Of a DNA stretch of 64,000 nucleotides, positions 51,576-60,516 are shown piece after piece. The position numbers were made by a program, and so were the translations under genes. The stretch lies in NCBI GenBank assembly GCA_900770395.1, contig CAAGKM010000020.1, positions 1-64,000 of the forward strand, written 5' to 3'. The notes under the pieces are model-generated. The model was not told the origin of the DNA and did not search any database. It worked only from the letters and a program-made list of their open reading frames with translations. The DNA comes from an uncultured Prevotella sp. (GTDB lineage Bacteria; Bacteroidota; Bacteroidia; Bacteroidales; Bacteroidaceae). How positions within the stretch are numbered: the stretch's first letter is position 1; each line of letters starts with the position of its first letter.

Positions 51576-51992
51576 TTATTTTTGTTTATACTCAAGGCAG
51601 TCGGTCATGCAGAACATACGTTCCATCAACTTCCATTTCTCTGCCGAGGCAGCTCCCGGCTCTGCCAACTGAAAATTCGCCATATAGTCTTCCCATTCCT
51701 GTTGGCGCTCAAGGGTGGCAAGACGGCCGAAGGCTGTATCCCAGTCGAAGTCAAGAGGTGTCTCTACTATCATAAACAGTGTCCGTTCATGTATGTACAG
51801 CTCCATCTGCAAGATACCAACCTCCTTCATTCCGCGTGGAATCTCCGGCCATATGTTCTGTGGCATGTGCCTCCTCTTATACTCTTTTATCAAATCTGCG
51901 TCATCCTTCAGCATCATCGTCTGGCAATAACGCTTTGTCGGCTTGCCCCAGTCATGCTGGGCATAGCCGTTTTTTAATTCTTCATTCTTCAT
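51576..51992 (-). CDS. L-rhamnose mutarotase family protein (probable fucose mutarotase)
   Basis: This 138-aa protein belongs to the RhaM/YiiL (DUF718) family of sugar mutarotases: [40 protein letters not shown], and [13 protein letters not shown]. In a fucose operon the likely substrate is L-fucose anomers. The N-terminus, [12 protein letters not shown], is coded by microsatellite DNA (AATGAAGAATT) shared with intergenic repeats, so the start region is newly formed; an ATG at MMLKDD is an alternative. Its ATG overlaps the fucP stop. Confidence 0.88.
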   Translation of the reverse strand: MKNEELKNGYAQHDWGKPTKRYCQTMMLKDDADLIKEYKRRHMPQNIWPEIPRGMKEVGILQMELYIHERTLFMIVETPLDFDWDTAFGRLATLERQQEWEDYMANFQLAEPGAASAEKWKLMERMFCMTDCLEYKQK

Positions 51993-52010
51993 TTTTCACT
52001 CTTCATTTTA
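51974..52010. repeat. Microsatellite across the fucP/mutarotase junction
   Basis: TTAATTCTTCATTCTTCATTT TTCACTCTTCATTTTA-type DNA codes for the end of FucP (KMKSEK) and the start of the mutarotase (MKNEELKN). Like units occur at 53615-53640 and in gldL. Confidence 0.7.
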
Positions 52011-53410
52011 TAAGCCACTCTGAATCCATAGATGGCAATCACAACAAAACAGATGAACGGCAGGATGAACGACACGTTGACGTAGGGCAAGCCAAGACAG
52101 ATGTCGCCACTACGGCCAAGGTCGATGATAGAGCCTTGAACAGGAGTGAGCACGCTTCCGCCGAGAATCGACATGATGAGTCCCGCAGCACCAAACTTGG
52201 CATCATCGCCCATACCCTCAAGGGCAATGCCATAGATGGTGGGGAACATAAGCGACATACATGCCGAGACGGCAATGAGGAAATACATTCCCTTTATGTC
52301 GGTGGATGTAATCACTCCCACCACTGCGCAGCCTGCAACGATGGACAAAACCATGAGCAGCTTGCCGGCAGAAATATAGCGCAGGAAGAAGGTGCACACA
52401 AAACGGCTGGTGCAGAACAGCGCCATGGCTATGATGTTGACCATCTGCGAGATGGTGGCGGCATTCTGCTCCGACAGCAATCCGCCGGCAGCTATCTCGC
52501 GTGTTATGCTCTCAGCTGTTGCGGGGTGCAGTACGCTGAGAATGTCACGGGCGAATGTCATCAGACCATCGTTGATGGCAGTGGCATCGTGAGTAAAGAG
52601 GTATTTACCATACTGTATGATGAAAGTCCAGCACATTATCTGCGCTCCGACATAGAAGAACTGCGCCACCACTCCCTCACGGTAACGCGGCAGAGAGAAA
52701 ATGCGCTTCAATGTAGGCACGAAATCAATGTTGGTGTTTGCGTCCCCGTTTTTAGGCATCTTTGCGAAATATATCACGACAAACATCACGGCAATCACTA
52801 TGCCTATCACAAGATAGGGGGCTATCAGTGTGGTGAGGTCTGCCTCACGTATTGCCTCCAGCTCCGCCCCCGTGGCTGTGGTATATTCCTTAGTATCGTG
52901 CAGGTTTGCCTGAATAAACACCATTGCCGTGAACATTCCGCAAAGCGAGCCCATGGGGTTGAAGCTCTGCGCCATGTTCAGGCGGCGTGTTGCTGTTTCC
53001 TCAGTACCCATGGAAAGGATATAGGGGTTGCAGCTGGTTTCAAGAAACGACAGTCCGCAGGTGAGGATGAAATATGCAAGCAGGAACACGGGGAACACTC
53101 CTATTGCCTTGGCTGGGAAAAACAGGAATGCGCCCAGAGCATACAGTCCCAAGCCCATGAGCACGCCGCTCTTATAGGAATATTTGCGTATGAACATGGC
53201 AGCAGGGAATGCCATGGCGAAATAGCCGCCATAAAAAGCCAGCTGCACAAGCGAGCCCTCAGCGGTGCTCATCTGAAATATTCGCGAGAAAGCCTCAACC
53301 ATCGGATTGGTAATGTCGTTGGCAAAGCCCCACAGCGCGAAACAGAATGTTACAAGGACAAAGGGCAGAAAATAGCTCACCCCGTCTTTGCTGAATAACG
53401 ATTGTTTCAT
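51989..53410 (-). CDS. fucP: L-fucose:H+ symporter FucP
   Basis: This 473-aa major facilitator has 12 hydrophobic segments. The FucP-type features are ALWGFANDITNPMVEAFSRI near 25-44, SYKSGVLMGLGLYALGAFLF, the LETSCNPYILSMG stretch near 120, RLNMAQSFNPMGSLCG and a late ALEGMGDDAKFGAAGLIM. It should import L-fucose with protons. Its C-terminus (YKMKSEK) is coded by repeat DNA. It precedes the mutarotase and isomerase in the operon. Confidence 0.95.
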   Translation of the reverse strand: MKQSLFSKDGVSYFLPFVLVTFCFALWGFANDITNPMVEAFSRIFQMSTAEGSLVQLAFYGGYFAMAFPAAMFIRKYSYKSGVLMGLGLYALGAFLFFPAKAIGVFPVFLLAYFILTCGLSFLETSCNPYILSMGTEETATRRLNMAQSFNPMGSLCGMFTAMVFIQANLHDTKEYTTATGAELEAIREADLTTLIAPYLVIGIVIAVMFVVIYFAKMPKNGDANTNIDFVPTLKRIFSLPRYREGVVAQFFYVGAQIMCWTFIIQYGKYLFTHDATAINDGLMTFARDILSVLHPATAESITREIAAGGLLSEQNAATISQMVNIIAMALFCTSRFVCTFFLRYISAGKLLMVLSIVAGCAVVGVITSTDIKGMYFLIAVSACMSLMFPTIYGIALEGMGDDAKFGAAGLIMSILGGSVLTPVQGSIIDLGRSGDICLGLPYVNVSFILPFICFVVIAIYGFRVAYKMKSEK

Positions 53411-53638
53411 GTTAGTGTTTAGTTTTTGGTTTAAATGTTATTTTTTAGTGTGGAGTGTGAAGTGTGGAGTTAAAATCTCCGGCGATTCTTCATTGATTTC
53501 GTCGATTTTCGGCAGCACCTCGGGATTATTCACTCATTGTTTTCTTTTTATAAGTGTTCATCAGCTTCGCAGTGTCTCAAGCAAGTTTGGATCTCCACTC
53601 GGCTTGCACGAAAATTCTTCACTCTTCATTCTTCATTT
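53411..53638. repeat. Repeat-rich gap in the fucose operon
   Basis: The 228 bp between the lactonase stop and fucP hold TGTGGAGTGTGAAGTGTGGA-type DNA (53450-53470) and TTCACTCTTCATTCTTCATT (53618-53637) around a unique block (53540-53610). No gene is visible. Confidence 0.6.
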
Positions 53639-54556
53639 TTACTCACTCATATTCTTAATGTACGGCAAGTCCACCAGATTTTCAAAACCATAGAAACGCC
53701 TTGCGTTTTCACCAAGGAACAGTTCCTTCTCGTGATCGGTAAGCTCCGTGCTCTTGGTCACGAAGTCGTATGACATCTTATAGGTTATGGCGCAGATGGT
53801 GCGCGGATAGTCGCTGCCCCACATCAGTTTCTCCACGCCCACCGTGTCGATGGCATGACGTATTGAGCGGATAGCTGTCGGGAAGGGATAGAACTCGCTG
53901 TTATAGAGCCATGTTATACCGCCGCTCTCTATCATCACGTTCTTATTGCGGGCAAGCAGAAGGTTCTCCTCAAAGTTCTGCATCGTAACGTTGGCGAAAT
54001 GTGAGATGGCAATCTTCATGTCGGGACATTCCTGAATAACCTCACGCATCTCGGCAGTCTGTGACGGGTCGGCGTCAAGGTCGATGCACAGCATTATGCC
54101 GTTGCGCTCCATCTCATGGAACATCTGCATCATCTCATCGCCAGTGAGCGACACCCTTCCTTCAGGAGTGTTCAGGCGGTGTCCCGGTATCTTTATTGCC
54201 TTCCAGCCTCCGTAAATAAGCTCCTTTGCATGAGGAAGGAAACCTGGACGGCGGAACTCACACATTCCCGTAACGAAGAAACGGTCGGGATAACGGGTAA
54301 TGACATCCTTCAGGTAGTCGTTTTGGTTGCCGTCGATAAACTCCTGCACAATGACAGCCGCCGACACCTGGGCATAGTCCATGTTGGCAAGGAACACCTC
54401 GGCACTGTTGCGCCCGTCAATCATAAACGGCGGAAGCATCTGCACCTCCTCATCAAAGAATATGGAACGGCCGCGGTCGATGGTACGTATTACCTTACCA
54501 TCGATCACGGTGTCCTGACGCAGCCACAAATGGGCGTGGGCATCTATTATCTTCAT
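53639..54556 (-). CDS. Amidohydrolase family protein, probable L-fuconolactonase
   Basis: This 305-aa protein is an amidohydrolase_2 (TIM-barrel) member: the first metal motif IDAHAHLWL at 3-12, KAIKIPGHRLNTPEGR mid-chain, and late LMWGSDYPRTICAITYKM near 246-263, ending ARRFYGFENLVDLP. In fucose clusters such proteins hydrolyse L-fucono-1,5-lactone to fuconate, and this role is proposed from the neighbours. Its start is at ATG 54556, 21 bp after the dehydrogenase stop. Confidence 0.85.
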   Translation of the reverse strand: MKIIDAHAHLWLRQDTVIDGKVIRTIDRGRSIFFDEEVQMLPPFMIDGRNSAEVFLANMDYAQVSAAVIVQEFIDGNQNDYLKDVITRYPDRFFVTGMCEFRRPGFLPHAKELIYGGWKAIKIPGHRLNTPEGRVSLTGDEMMQMFHEMERNGIMLCIDLDADPSQTAEMREVIQECPDMKIAISHFANVTMQNFEENLLLARNKNVMIESGGITWLYNSEFYPFPTAIRSIRHAIDTVGVEKLMWGSDYPRTICAITYKMSYDFVTKSTELTDHEKELFLGENARRFYGFENLVDLPYIKNMSE

Positions 54557-54577
54557 GCGCGTACCTTATTATATATA

Positions 54578-55600
54578 TTAGAACTCAACAAGTATTCTGA
54601 ACACCTTGCCGGGGTTCTTGTCCCAATACTCCATTGTCTCCTGTGTCTCCTCTGGCTTGACAATCTTGGTGATAAGCTCGTCGGCAGGACACTTGCCACT
54701 CTGCATATAGCGTATCACAGCACGGAAATCATTAGGCATGGCATTGCGCGAGCCACGGATGTCAAGCTCCTTCTGCACGAAGAAACGTGTGGCAAACGAC
54801 ACGTCGGTCTTGGCATAGCCTATGCAGACCACACGGCCTGTGAAGCACACAGTGTCTATGGCTGCCACATAGGTTGCGGGAGCTCCCACAGCCTCAACCA
54901 CAACATCGGCACCACAGCCGTTATTCAATCTTTTCACGGCATCTGCCACATTCTCCTTACCGCTGTTCACTGTATATTTGGCACCAATGCGCTTTGCTAA
55001 ATCCAGCTTCTCGTCGTCAAGGTCAACGGCTATCACCGTAGCGCCACGCAGGGCTGCCCTCACTATGGCACCACAGCCAATCATGCCGCAGCCAAACACA
55101 ACAACCACGTCAATGTCAGTAACCTGGGCACGGTCAACGGCATGGAATCCCACCGACATTGGCTCTATCAGGGCACAGTCACGCGGCGAAATGCCCGTAG
55201 CGGGAATCACCTTCTGCCAAGGCACCTTTATGTATTCCATCATGGCTCCGTCGCGCTGCACACCCATTGTCTCATTGTGCTCGCAGGCGTTCACCCTGCC
55301 GTTGCGGCACGATGAGCAGTTGTTGCAGTTTGTATATGGATTGACTGTCACCACCATGTCCTTTACAAGATTGGCTGGCACGTCCTCGCCACACTCCACG
55401 ATAGTGGCTCCAATCTCGTGACCAGGAATAACGCCCCCGTCCTTTGCCAGCACGTTGCCGCCACGGAAAGTGTTAAGGTCACTGCCGCAGAAACCCACAT
55501 AGTTCAATTTCAGCAGTACCTCGCCTGCCTTTACCTTCTCCGGAGCATCCATCTCAACGGTCTTGATGCTCCCCTTCTCTGTTATCTTTAATGCTTTCAT
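54578..55600 (-). CDS. Zinc-dependent alcohol dehydrogenase
   Basis: This 340-aa medium-chain dehydrogenase has the catalytic zinc ligands GFCGSDLNTF (Cys) and GHEIGA (His), the structural zinc set CNNCSSCRNGRVNAC near 92-106, and an NAD(P) loop VVVFGCGMIGCGAIV near 165-179. It likely oxidises a sugar-acid or polyol step of fucose breakdown, such as 2-keto-3-deoxy-L-fuconate; the substrate is inferred. It lies between the aldo/keto reductase and lactonase genes. Confidence 0.9.
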   Translation of the reverse strand: MKALKITEKGSIKTVEMDAPEKVKAGEVLLKLNYVGFCGSDLNTFRGGNVLAKDGGVIPGHEIGATIVECGEDVPANLVKDMVVTVNPYTNCNNCSSCRNGRVNACEHNETMGVQRDGAMMEYIKVPWQKVIPATGISPRDCALIEPMSVGFHAVDRAQVTDIDVVVVFGCGMIGCGAIVRAALRGATVIAVDLDDEKLDLAKRIGAKYTVNSGKENVADAVKRLNNGCGADVVVEAVGAPATYVAAIDTVCFTGRVVCIGYAKTDVSFATRFFVQKELDIRGSRNAMPNDFRAVIRYMQSGKCPADELITKIVKPEETQETMEYWDKNPGKVFRILVEF

Positions 55601-55621
55601 TTTTTAATTACGAATTTTGAG

Positions 55622-56569
55622 TTACGAATTAGCCCAACTCACACGCATTTGGTCGCCGATAATCTCACGCACCTTTGCTACAATCTCAGCAGGAGCCTCG
55701 CACTCCTCTACCCACTGCACATTCTTCCTTACATTGTCGGGATTGGCACTGCTGAACAATGTTGTGGTGACTCTCGGATTACCCACGCTGTACTGCATTG
55801 CGAGCTTCTCTATAGGATAACCCACCTCGTTGCAATACTCTGCCGCACGCTTACACACCTCAACTAAAGGTTTGGGAGCAGGATGCCAGTCGGGCACACC
55901 ACGCTGCGACAGCAGTCCCATGCTCAGCGGCGAAGCATTGATTACGCCTATGCTGCGCTCCTCGAAATAGTCAAGATAGTCGGCAATGGCATCGTCGTTA
56001 AGACAATAATGGCAGAAGCAAAGCACACTCTCCACGGTGCCCGACGCCACATGGTCTATTACATATTTTATGTTTGGCAGCTGTAGGTCGGTGATTCCCA
56101 CATGGCTCACCACACCCTTATGTTTCAGCTCCACCAGTGCAGGCAGTGTCTCCTCCACAATTATGTCGAGTGAGTAGAAACGGGCGGCAAACTCAATGTC
56201 GTGTACATTGATGAGGTCGATATGGTCGATGTTAAGACGCTCCATACTCTCATACACACTGTCGGTGACGCGCTTGGCGGAATAGTCCCATGTGTTTTTC
56301 CCGTCCTTGCCATATCTGCCAACCTTGGTTGAAAGATAGTACTTTGAGCGGTCGATATTCTTCAACGCCTTGCCTAATACGGTCTCAGCCTTGTAATGTC
56401 CGTAATACGGCGACACGTCGATGAAGTTAATACCACAGTCAATGGCAGTATACACCGCATCCACGGCGCGCCCCTCGTCTATGTTGTGGAACACACCTCC
56501 TAATGATGACGCTCCGAAACTAAGAGCTGACACTTTCATGCCTGTCTTTCCTATTTCCCTATATTCCAT
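55622..56569 (-). CDS. Aldo/keto reductase, probable L-fucose dehydrogenase
   Basis: This 315-aa protein shows the AKR catalytic tetrad: Asp and Tyr in FIDVSPYYGHYKAE near 48-61, Lys in YLSTKVGRYG near 81, and His in LINVHDIEFA near 122. The opening EYREIGKTGMKVSALSFGA is standard. It resembles the L-galactose/L-fucose dehydrogenase branch, which makes the lactone that the amidohydrolase would open. It is the first gene of the operon, behind a good promoter. Confidence 0.9.
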   Translation of the reverse strand: MEYREIGKTGMKVSALSFGASSLGGVFHNIDEGRAVDAVYTAIDCGINFIDVSPYYGHYKAETVLGKALKNIDRSKYYLSTKVGRYGKDGKNTWDYSAKRVTDSVYESMERLNIDHIDLINVHDIEFAARFYSLDIIVEETLPALVELKHKGVVSHVGITDLQLPNIKYVIDHVASGTVESVLCFCHYCLNDDAIADYLDYFEERSIGVINASPLSMGLLSQRGVPDWHPAPKPLVEVCKRAAEYCNEVGYPIEKLAMQYSVGNPRVTTTLFSSANPDNVRKNVQWVEECEAPAEIVAKVREIIGDQMRVSWANS

Positions 56570-56619
56570 ATTCAGTTAATTTGTTTAGTAGTTATATCTT
56601 GTTAGACTTAAATCCAGTG

Positions 56620-56651
56620 CAAAAATAGCAATAAAAAATGACAATTCCAAA
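56620..56651 (-). promoter_or_regulatory. Promoter of the fucose operon
   Basis: On the minus strand TTTG (56651-56648), 20 bp, TATTTTTG (56627-56620), 51 bp before the aldo/keto reductase ATG. No regulator gene (fucR) or obvious operator is seen. Confidence 0.65.
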
Positions 56652-56683
56652 GAATAATCATTTTTTAAAGCAATAATAACAAA

Positions 56684-56709
56684 AAAAATAGGAGCAAGCC
56701 CCTATTTTT
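56684..56709 (-). terminator. Terminator of the carbonic anhydrase gene
   Basis: AAAAATAGG and CCTATTTTT (9-bp perfect stem, 8-nt loop) overlap the stop codon of the minus-strand gene; T-run follows. It separates that gene from the fucose operon. Confidence 0.65.
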
Positions 56710-57217
56710 TATCCTCTTCGATATACCATTTGGCATATTCCACATAATGTTTGCCATTGGCTGCCGACATACCGGGCTTTGCCATCTTTATAAACTTGGC
56801 AGGCACTCCGCCCCACAGTTCACCTGGTCCAATCTTGGTGTTTTGCAGCACCAGCGCACCCGCAGCCACAATGGCACTCTCGCCCACCTCGCAGTTGTCG
56901 AGCAGCGTGGCGCCCATGCCTATCAGCGCCGAGTTGTGAATGGTGCAGGCATGCACAGTGACGTTGTGTCCTATTGTCACATTGTCGCCTATAACCACTG
57001 GTCCTGTGGTGTTTGTCACGTGGATGCAACTGCCGTCCTGCACATTCGTGCCGTTGCCGATGGTTATCGGAGCCACGTCGCCACGCACTACGGCATTAAA
57101 CCATATCGAGCACTCATCGCCCATGGTCACCTCGCCAACGATTGTGGCATTCTCGCTGAAGTAACAGTCCTTGCCCCATTTCGGAGTCAGTCCGTTGATT
57201 GATTTTATCAAAGCCAT
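56702..57217 (-). CDS. Gamma-carbonic anhydrase family protein
   Basis: This 171-aa protein is a left-handed beta-helix of hexapeptide repeats (ATIVGEVTMGDECSIWFN, IVAAGALVLQNTKIG). Zinc-ligand positions are visible: CIHVTN (His) and IGHNVTVHACTIHNSALIGM (two His), with FNAVVRGD before. Members are carbonic anhydrases or close relatives (YrdA, PaaY types), so the activity is not certain. It is a single gene with a terminator at its end. Confidence 0.93.
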   Translation of the reverse strand: MALIKSINGLTPKWGKDCYFSENATIVGEVTMGDECSIWFNAVVRGDVAPITIGNGTNVQDGSCIHVTNTTGPVVIGDNVTIGHNVTVHACTIHNSALIGMGATLLDNCEVGESAIVAAGALVLQNTKIGPGELWGGVPAKFIKMAKPGMSAANGKHYVEYAKWYIEEDKK

Positions 57218-57251
57218 AATTATCTTCTGTATGTTGTGTTGTGGATAGAAA

Positions 57252-57290
57252 AAAACCGCACTGAAGATTCACATCCGTCGTGCGGTTTCT
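57252..57290. terminator. Terminator between carbonic anhydrase and mdh
   Basis: AAACCGCAC (57253-57261) pairs with GTGCGGTTT (57280-57288); the arms extend into ATAGAA/TTCTAT. It is upstream of the carbonic anhydrase gene and ends the mdh transcript. Confidence 0.7.
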
Positions 57291-57352
57291 ATTTAACAAA
57301 ATCTAATGATTATTTTTTATCCAAAACCTATTGTTTCTGTACTTGCACTAAC

Positions 57353-58351
57353 TTAAAGATTTGGGTTAATCTTTGTCCACTCTGCCACTGGCGGAACAAT
57401 GTTGAGAGTTACAAGCTCATCACGCATCTTGCAAAGGTGTGCATAGCTTGCATCGAGTGCAGCCATCTCGTCGGCTGTTCCCTCTGGCATCTTGTATGTA
57501 CAGCCGTTCTCGTCGAGAGTGGTGTCCATAGCCATCATAATGTTCTGATACTTCTCGTTCTTAACGTAAGTACCTGCAGGCCATTGGAAAGCCTCACCGC
57601 CCATGACGGCACGAATCATCTCAACAGAGCAGTATGCAGGGCTCTGCCATGAGCTGCGGCCGCGGAGCTGGATAATCTTGGCACCACCCTGAACAACATC
57701 AGTGCGGAGCTTCTCCCACTCTTCCTGAGGAAGAGCGTCTGTACCGATAATCTCGCTCAGAGGCTTGCCCTGAATCTTTACCTTGCTGCCGAACACAGCC
57801 ATCTGCTCGCCGTGACCGCCGAAGGTGCGGCAACCTGTGATATCATCGCTCTTAACTCCAAACTTCTTTGAAAGCTCGCTGCGCAGACGGGTAGAATCGA
57901 GAGCAGCAAGAGTAGTAACCTGTGATGGTTTCAAACCAGAATAAAGCAGGGTAACAAGACCAGTAAGGTCGGCAGGGTTGAAGATTACAACCACGTGCTT
58001 CACATCAGGGCAATATGTCTTGATGTTCTTGCCAAGCTCCTCAGCAATCTTGCAGTTGCCTGCGAGAAGGTCCTCACGTGTCATGCCAGCCTTACGTGGA
58101 GCACCACCAGAAGAAATAATGTACTTAGCATCCTTGAAAGCCTCAGCAACGTCAGTTGTGGCGGTGAGGTTCACACTGTCATAACCGCAGTGGAACATCT
58201 CTTCCATAACACCCTCCATACCCGGAGCGTAAACATCGTACAGACATACATTAGGAGTCAGCTTCATTGTCAAAGCTGTCTGCACCATTGTTGAGCCGAT
58301 TGCACCACCGGCACCTACAATAACAAGTTTGTCGTTAGTCAAAAATTCCAT
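57353..58351 (-). CDS. mdh: Malate dehydrogenase
   Basis: This 332-aa enzyme interconverts malate and oxaloacetate with NAD, in the anaerobic succinate route. The dinucleotide loop is VIVGAGGAIGSTMV near 10-23; substrate Arg region GGAPRKAGMTREDLLAGN near 81-98; FNPADLTG near 124-131 (the usual NP); catalytic His in RTFGGHGEQMAVFG near 181-194. The C-terminal EGTADEMAALDASYAHL helix fits Bacteroidetes malate dehydrogenase. It has its own promoter. Confidence 0.95.
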   Translation of the reverse strand: MEFLTNDKLVIVGAGGAIGSTMVQTALTMKLTPNVCLYDVYAPGMEGVMEEMFHCGYDSVNLTATTDVAEAFKDAKYIISSGGAPRKAGMTREDLLAGNCKIAEELGKNIKTYCPDVKHVVVIFNPADLTGLVTLLYSGLKPSQVTTLAALDSTRLRSELSKKFGVKSDDITGCRTFGGHGEQMAVFGSKVKIQGKPLSEIIGTDALPQEEWEKLRTDVVQGGAKIIQLRGRSSWQSPAYCSVEMIRAVMGGEAFQWPAGTYVKNEKYQNIMMAMDTTLDENGCTYKMPEGTADEMAALDASYAHLCKMRDELVTLNIVPPVAEWTKINPNL

Positions 58352-58410
58352 AATCGTCTATAATTTAATTATCCTTTATATATTATTTATCGTGTGATTT
58401 TAAATTGCCG

Positions 58411-58441
58411 CAAAATTACAAAAAATACTTGCCATCACAAA
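58411..58441 (-). promoter_or_regulatory. Promoter of mdh
   Basis: On the minus strand TTTG (58441-58438), 19 bp, TAATTTTG (58418-58411). Confidence 0.6.
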
Positions 58442-58566
58442 ATATTTTCAACTTTTTTAGATATTTGCGCCACACTATTCATATACTTTGTAAACTCTAT
58501 CTTACAAAACCTTTTAAAATTACAATAAAACAGGCTGTGGGATGATGCTTTCTCAGAAAAAATATG

Positions 58567-58574
58567 TACTTTTG
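58567..58574 (+). promoter_or_regulatory. Candidate -7 box of the aminopeptidase gene
   Basis: TACTTTTG matches TAnnTTTG, 32 bp before ATG 58606. No TTTG is seen at the -33 distance. Confidence 0.45.
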
Positions 58575-58605
58575 CAAAGTAAAACCAACAAGCTATCACA
58601 AAGAT

Positions 58606-60387
58606 ATGACTACAAACGAGAAACTGCACGCCCTGAGGGTTGTGATGAAGAGAGAGAAGATTGACGCGTTCATATTTCCAAGCACCGACCCGCACAACGG
58701 CGAGTATGTGCCCGACCACTGGAAAGGGCGCGAGTGGATAAGCGGCTTCAACGGATCGGCAGGCACCGCCGTGGTGACAATGGAGGCTGCGGCACTTTGG
58801 ACCGACTCAAGATATTTCATTGCAGCTGAGGAACAGTTGAGAGGAACGGAGTATGTGCTGATGAAACAGAAAATGCCCGGCACACCATCGATTGCCGACT
58901 GGTTAGGAAAGAAGCTCGCCGTGGAGGGAGGCACCGTGGTGGGCATCGACGGTATGGTGAATGCCGCATCTGAGGTGGAAAGTCTCATTGCCGACATGCG
59001 GAAGCGCGGCGGAATAACCGTGCGCACCAACTTCGACCCGCTGGAAGAACTTTGGGAAGACCGTCCCGCAATACCAGAGAATAAAGCTGAAGTACATCCT
59101 TTAGAGTATGCCGGGGAGACGGCGGCAAGCAAGCTGGAGCGAATACGCCAGGCACTGAAGGAACTGCACGCACAGGGAATGCTTGTGACTGCTCTCGATG
59201 ACATAGCGTGGACCCTGAACCTGCGCGGAAGCGACGTACACTGTAATCCTGTGGCGGTGAGCTACCTGCTCATCGACAGCCAAAAGGCAACTATATATAT
59301 AAATAAGGTGAAGCTGACCGACGAGACAAGGCTTTACCTGACCGAAAACGGCATCGAGACCGACGACTACGGCAACGTGAAAAAGGGAATTGCCGAATAT
59401 CCCGACTACAGCATACTGCTGGACGACAATGAGGTGAACTACCCCCTGTTCAAGGCTGCACGCTGTCCGCAGATAATAAGAGCCACATCGCCAATACCTT
59501 ATATGAAGGCGCAGAAGAACGAGACTGAAATCAACGGTTTCAGGGCGGCAATGCTCCGTGACGGCGTGGCAATGGTGAAATTTCTGAAATGGCTGAAGCC
59601 GGCAGTAGAGGCAGGCGGCCAGACAGAGATGTCGCTCGACAGGAAGCTGACGGCATTGCGTGCTGAACAGCCGCTGTTCCGCGACATTTCGTTCGACAGC
59701 ATTTTCGGGTATGAGCACCACGGAGCAATCGTGCATTATGAGGCGACACCCGAGACCGACATTGAGGTGAAGCCCCGCGGACTGCTGCTCATGGACACAG
59801 GAGCGCAGTATCTCGACGGCACCACCGACATTACCCGCACCGTGGCGCTTGGCGACATCACCGAAGAGCAGCGCCACGCCTATACTCTCGTGCTGAAAGG
59901 ACACATCGGCCTCGCCATGGCAAAATTCCCCGAGCGTGCCTCGGGAACACAGCTTGACATCCTTGCCCGTCAGGCAATGTGGCGCGAGGGAATGAACTTC
60001 ATGCACGGCACGGGTCACGGTGTCGGTTCATATCTCAACGTTCATGAGGGTCCTCACCAGATACGAATGGAGTGGAAGCCCGCGCCGCTCGTGGCAGGCA
60101 TGACCGTAACCAACGAGCCTGGACTGTACCTTGAGGGCAAGTTCGGAATAAGAACGGAGAACACCATGATAGTGACTCCATACAAGGAGACGGCGTTCGG
60201 ACGCTTCCTGCAGCTTGAGCCGCTGACGCTCTGCCCGATAGATACTGCCCCGATAGACTTCAGCATGATGACAGCCGAAGAAATTAACTGGCTCAACCAA
60301 TATCACAAGACGGTGTACGAGAAACTCTCGCCCCTTCTGGATGACGAGGAGCGAGAGTGGCTGCGCATGGCGTGTGCGGCGATATAG
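58606..60387 (+). CDS. Xaa-Pro aminopeptidase (M24B)
   Basis: This 593-aa metalloprotease removes N-terminal residues before proline. Two creatinase-type N-terminal domains come first (DAFIFPSTDPHNGEYVPDHW; FNGSAGTAVVTMEAAALWTD). The catalytic pita-bread domain follows with the metal ligands in order: MDTGAQYLDGTTDITRTV (two Asp), MHGTGHGVGSYLNVHEGP (His), TNEPGLYLEGKFGIRTEN (Glu) and the last Glu in that stretch. The ATG at 58606 gives the family start TTNEKLHALR. It is followed by array B. Confidence 0.95.
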   Translation: MTTNEKLHALRVVMKREKIDAFIFPSTDPHNGEYVPDHWKGREWISGFNGSAGTAVVTMEAAALWTDSRYFIAAEEQLRGTEYVLMKQKMPGTPSIADWLGKKLAVEGGTVVGIDGMVNAASEVESLIADMRKRGGITVRTNFDPLEELWEDRPAIPENKAEVHPLEYAGETAASKLERIRQALKELHAQGMLVTALDDIAWTLNLRGSDVHCNPVAVSYLLIDSQKATIYINKVKLTDETRLYLTENGIETDDYGNVKKGIAEYPDYSILLDDNEVNYPLFKAARCPQIIRATSPIPYMKAQKNETEINGFRAAMLRDGVAMVKFLKWLKPAVEAGGQTEMSLDRKLTALRAEQPLFRDISFDSIFGYEHHGAIVHYEATPETDIEVKPRGLLLMDTGAQYLDGTTDITRTVALGDITEEQRHAYTLVLKGHIGLAMAKFPERASGTQLDILARQAMWREGMNFMHGTGHGVGSYLNVHEGPHQIRMEWKPAPLVAGMTVTNEPGLYLEGKFGIRTENTMIVTPYKETAFGRFLQLEPLTLCPIDTAPIDFSMMTAEEINWLNQYHKTVYEKLSPLLDDEEREWLRMACAAI

Positions 60388-60411
60388 CTGTTATTCCATT
60401 ATAGAAGGTAT

Positions 60412-60509
60412 AAACGTATCGTTTCCGATGCTAAACGATACGTTCCCGATTCAAAACGATACGTTCCCGATTCAAAACGATACGTTTAGAACCGGAAACG
60501 ATACGTTTG
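60412..60509. repeat. 21-bp period repeat array B
   Basis: Units with AAACGATACGTT cores start at 60433, 60454, 60475 and 60496, exactly 21 bp apart, with an inverted-type unit AAACGTATCGTTT at 60412. The spacers (CCCGATTC) repeat. The plus-strand frame reads NDTFPIQ heptads, the minus strand ERIVLNR heptads, but no gene is convincing. It lies between the stops of two convergent genes. Confidence 0.9.
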
Positions 60510-60516
60510 TGCCCTC

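Noticed and set aside
60412..60509. CRISPR-like array
   Set aside because: Units are ~12 bp with near-identical 8-10-bp spacers; CRISPR repeats are longer with unique ~30-bp spacers, and there are no cas genes.
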